The position numbers and the translations under genes are program-made. This document shows positions 18,661-21,137 of a DNA stretch of 21,137 nucleotides, piece after piece. A model generated the notes under the pieces. That model ran no database searches and was not told the DNA's origin. It worked only from the letters and a program-made list of their open reading frames with translations. How positions within the stretch are numbered: position 1 is the first letter of the stretch; each line of letters opens with the position of its first letter. The stretch covers positions 1 through 21,137 of the forward strand of contig CAICTM010001885.1 in NCBI GenBank assembly GCA_903772945.1. The letters are read 5' to 3'. Origin of the DNA: Seminavis robusta. Lineage: Eukaryota > Bacillariophyta > Bacillariophyceae > Naviculales > Naviculaceae.

Positions 18661-19133
18661 CGTCCGTAGGCCTGGTCTAATACTGTGTACGTTCCTTTCG
18701 ACAGTCGTAGACGATGTTGCAATTCTTGCGGACATTCTAAACAGATAAGATGTTCGTGATTCCTCTTTCATCGAACCATACTCTCTGTTTGTGGCCAGCT
18801 ACTTGGCTGTGTGCTGGACCTTCAGCTTGCCTCCGGTACTCTTCACTGTAATTGGACGATCGGCTTTCTCTGATGTCGGTAACCATGTTCTTTATTACAG
18901 AATAAATCCAACGTGGACTGGTTGTCCAGTAGCTGGACCTCTCTCATATCTATGTCGTCCAATCCTTTTGTGTGGGCGACTATGCCTTGCTTGAGTCGTG
19001 CGTTTTTTCGTTCCATCCGCGAACAGCGGTACGTCGAACATAAAGAAACCTTTCTCGACTTTCTCGTCTCTGACTGCGTGATGTCAGAGTCGGCATCATC
19101 TGTTCTTCGTTCAGGTTTCAATGCGGTCGTCAT
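18661..19133 (-). pseudogene. E2 protease region
   Basis: The minus frame 19133-18843 includes MERKNARLKQGIVAHTKG and VQLLDNQSTLDLFCN (about 18932-18903). LLDNQST is the copia form of the aspartic-protease active site, which cleaves the polyprotein. After CNKEH the frame shifts and TDIRESRS, then STGGKLKVQHTAK, follow as usual for this family. A TAG interrupts the sequence before the next segment. The protease is small and read only as part of gag-pol. Confidence 0.75.
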
Positions 19134-19910
19134 TTTATCTTGCAGTTTGCTGATAGTAGCTAAGGTCCTCCTTTGATTGCTACTAGAGCTTTTCTTGCTC
19201 GACGTGCTGACTTGCTACGCTTGCTCGACCTCGACTTTTCGTCGTCTTTGTCTTTGTCTTATCTTTGTCTTTATTTTTGTCAGAACAGTGCGATGCTGGA
19301 TGTCCTTTATTTTGGCAGGAAAAGCATTCTTTCTCTTTCCAGTATTCTTTGTCATAGCTCGCTTTTCCGCGGCCTTTTCCTCTGCCACCACCCCGTCCTC
19401 TCCCGCCTTGTGCTGTCTGAGCAAAGGCTTCCGTGGGAAGTGGACTGTTGTGGGATGTTACTCTTGGTGTGTTTGTCCAAAAGGTGTATACCTCATGTAA
19501 CGTGTGGGGATAGTTATCGTGCCTTTGGCAAAGTCGTCCTCAGGTTCTGTTTAAGCTTGGTTTTCGGCTGAACTATTTGTTAAGAAGATGTAACTACGAG
19601 CAGCTTCGATTTTTCTGATTCAAACGCGTGCCGGCTTTTCTGGTACACTTCTACGAGTACTCGTGTAGAAATGTACGAATAAGCTCGGCTCGCGTTTGAA
19701 TTAATAGAAACGAAGCTGCCTGTATAGTACCGTTCCTCTGCGTATGCCGAGACTGTCCTCTGGTCTTGCGACTCCAGGTCAGCGTATTCGGTGTTTGGGT
19801 GGAGTAGTTTAGCCGTATGAGCAGGGCTGCATCGTGTAGCTTGGAAATACCCACGGATTTTGCAATGTCCCTTTTTGTGGTAAATTGCTCGTGGTAGCCA
19901 TTCAAGCCGA
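19134..19910 (-). pseudogene. E2 gag with zinc knuckle
   Basis: Gag forms the virus-like particle that holds element RNA. Minus-strand pieces are RDIAKSVGISKLHDAALL (about 19870-19815), YAEERYYTGSF and, one frame over, RAELIRTFLHEYS. Then come PHTLHEVYTFWTN / LLDKHTKSNIPQQSTSHGS and an Arg/Gly-rich stretch. At 19326-19285, allowing one frame change, sits the CX2CX4HX4C zinc knuckle: CF, then CQNKGHPASHC. A Lys/Asp repeat (KNKDKDK) follows. The start codon is unclear. An ATG at 19901 opens a different frame (MATTSNLPQKG) that soon ends. Confidence 0.7.
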
Positions 19911-20431
19911 CGAAGAGTTTCGACGGCAGCGACGACGACGGATCCGAGGAAGGGTCGACGATGCAGCAGCAAGAGTTTCATTGGCAGAATCCACAAGGAT
20001 TGTCGATAGGAGAGCCGACAGCATCCAGCCGGAACTGTCAGAGCCAACAATAAGCGCGAAAGCCACAGTGCCAGCGCAGGGGCCAAAGGACGGGCACCCA
20101 ACAAGGAATCAACAACACAAAGAAACGGGTTTGGAGTGGAAACGACCGCACAGTGTGTGAAGCAATCGTTCCCTCCTTGCAAGATCTTTAAGTACATAGA
20201 TTTAACACTCCTAGCCAGGAGTATAATTGAGTTATCGCCCATAGCCAAAAGACGAATAAGTAGTGGACGAGACTTAAATTAAAGAGCTAGTCAATCAAAA
20301 ACAACGAATTGAAATAGTCCACCTACCGTAGCATAGACAATGAAGCGGTAGAGGTAAAGGAAAGGTGCCGAGGAGGCGGCAAAGGACGAGGGCTGGAAGG
20401 ACCAGCCCATCGCGAACCAGCAGAAAGGTTC
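19911..20431. other. Flank of E2; no confident gene
   Basis: The minus strand from about 20030 to 19905 has an open, possibly gag-N-terminal frame (LVDSANETLAAASS). On the plus strand an Arg-rich frame at 19885-20160 looks like a shadow. ACTCCT..AGGAGT forms a 6-bp hairpin near 20206-20221. The expected 5' LTR of E2 is not visible. The plus frame of the next ORF stays open upstream from about 20318, after a TAG, and is Gly/Arg-rich. Confidence 0.35.
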
Positions 20432-20932
20432 ATGCAAAGCCCTCGACCACATGTGTTTAACTTCGGTACAACTGAATCTGGAACGGCATACCAGATGATA
20501 CGCACATGGGAGAAGATCCCATACGTTGGACAACTGATGGGTGACGACATGAGCAATGAGCTACACAACCTGAAACAGACAGTGTTGGTAGCACCGGTGT
20601 ACTCAGCGGAGACCCGGAACAGGCTTGAAACGGCAAAGGTACGACGTGAAGTGAACAACCGTCGTCTCCTAACGGCAACCCAAGCAAGCCTACAGCTACT
20701 GGAAGCAGAGATAACCGCAGTCACCAATGACCCGACTCTCGGTAGCTTACGCACACTAACGATAGAAAAAGCACAACTCGTTAATGAAATAGCCGACCTT
20801 ACGGCAGCCATAGCCGACCCACCGGAAGAGGAACTCCGGGGACTCGAGAAATCCGAGTATGGAGGGCTCATGAAGACCCACCTTACGAGGTTGGCAAAAC
20901 TAAAGAAAATAGAGGCAAAGCATTCAACTTGA
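20432..20932 (+). CDS. Hypothetical protein, 166 aa, coiled-coil-like
   Basis: I do not recognise the family. The N-terminal third reads HVFNFGTTESGTAYQMIR and WEKIPYVGQLMGDDMSNEL. From about residue 60 on it is rich in Leu, Glu, Lys and Arg with heptad-like spacing (RNRLETAKVRREVNNRRLL, LQLLEAEITAV, EKAQLVNEIADLTAA, THLTRLAKLKKIEAK), so a coiled coil is likely. The frame is open 38 more codons above the Met, so the start is uncertain. The GC-rich codon style resembles the retroelement fragment at 12384-12920. A gag-like protein of that element type is possible, but this is speculation. Confidence 0.45.
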   Translation: MQSPRPHVFNFGTTESGTAYQMIRTWEKIPYVGQLMGDDMSNELHNLKQTVLVAPVYSAETRNRLETAKVRREVNNRRLLTATQASLQLLEAEITAVTNDPTLGSLRTLTIEKAQLVNEIADLTAAIADPPEEELRGLEKSEYGGLMKTHLTRLAKLKKIEAKHST

Positions 20933-21137
20933 TCCTAGGGCAGTGCACCCGACATTAAAGGACAAGATGAAGCAGAACAGGACTTGATGACGTCCTGTTA
21001 AGATGCGACCCACTGAGCTACGAAAAATGATCCATAAGACATCATGGCCCAGACAGATGATAATTTTGTTACCACACATTTTCCAACTGGAAAAACAACT
21101 GATGAATTTCCACCAAGGGAGCCTTACCGCTTCCGAA

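Larger units (their letters stand above)
15153..19910 (-). mobile_element. Nearly full-length degenerate Ty1/copia element E2
   Basis: Read on the minus strand, the order is gag with zinc knuckle, protease, pre-integrase, integrase DDE core, integrase tail, acidic linker, reverse transcriptase, RNase H, purine-rich tract and putative LTR. Every domain is recognisable, but the frame changes at least eight times and several stops are present, so the copy cannot be autonomous. The sequence motifs are those I know from the commonest diatom copia group. The 5' limit near 19910 is where gag-like sequence fades; the 5' LTR was not found. Confidence 0.82.

Noticed and set aside
20085..20110. TGTTGGG on the minus strand as the 5' LTR start of E2
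   Set aside because: Sequence after the first seven bases does not match the putative 3' LTR.
19885..20160. Plus-strand Arg-rich ORF as a gene
   Set aside because: It lies opposite the likely gag N-terminal region of E2 and its composition looks like a shadow frame.
20990..21035. tRNA gene suggested by TAGCTCAGTGG on the minus strand
   Set aside because: Only the D-arm-like string is present. No T-arm GGTTCGA sequence or pairing acceptor stem is found at the right distance.
1..21137. CRISPR array, bacterial operon or defence island
   Set aside because: No regularly spaced direct repeats, no operon-like gene packing and no bacterial gene families were found. Introns and copia elements point to a eukaryote.

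Overview
The window reads as transposon-rich nuclear DNA of a diatom, probably a pennate species. The species is an inference with no marker gene behind it. The evidence is three Ty1/copia-type polyprotein remnants whose motifs match the diatom copia (CoDi-like) style. Short GT..AG introns and a Plavaka-like transposon gene of a kind I know from diatom genomes also fit. There are no bacterial operons, rRNA, tRNA or CRISPR arrays. Almost everything recognisable is mobile-element protein, much of it broken by small indels.

Left part (1-6500). On the minus strand, 1-1830 holds a decayed copia element (E0) with integrase core and tail, acidic linker and the first half of reverse transcriptase; it runs off the left edge. 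A promoter-like block (four GCAGAAAAA motifs and a TATATATA box, read on the minus strand) lies at 3263-3379, about 1.4 kb upstream of E0. On the plus strand, 3968-5348 is a 5'-truncated copia element (E1). It keeps an intact open frame from the reverse transcriptase palm to RNase H, plus a 247-bp putative 3' LTR. That LTR abuts a 5'-truncated, frameshifted Plavaka-like gene (5349-6491), which is followed by an inverted repeat.

Middle (6800-11160). A minus-strand gene of about 617 codons (8648-10593) has an acidic/Ser/Lys-rich N-terminus, one clear 92-bp intron, a Trp-rich helical domain and a Lys-rich tail. It carries two frame breaks, both in homopolymer runs. A diverged second copy of its C-terminal domain and of its downstream flank lies at 6825-7799, so an old tandem duplication is visible. 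Upstream is a small minus ORF that ends in a splice-donor-like site.

Right part (11640-21137). On the plus strand, 11724-12920 holds a decayed retroelement of another type: gag-like frames, then the segment that precedes the reverse transcriptase palm. It meets an unrelated minus-strand gene (about 12915-13375) head to head. From 13376 to 15150 I see no gene, only several hairpins and repeats. From 15153 to about 19910 on the minus strand lies a nearly full-length copia polyprotein (E2): gag with zinc knuckle, protease, integrase, linker, reverse transcriptase and RNase H, with many frameshifts and a putative short 3' LTR. The right edge holds an unrecognised 166-aa coiled-coil-like ORF at 20432-20932.

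Nothing here is a coherent new multi-gene system. The most useful leads are the duplicated lysine-tailed gene family, the identical 14-nt polypurine/LTR boundary in E1 and E2, the promoter-like block and the unexplained 13.4-15.1 kb region.
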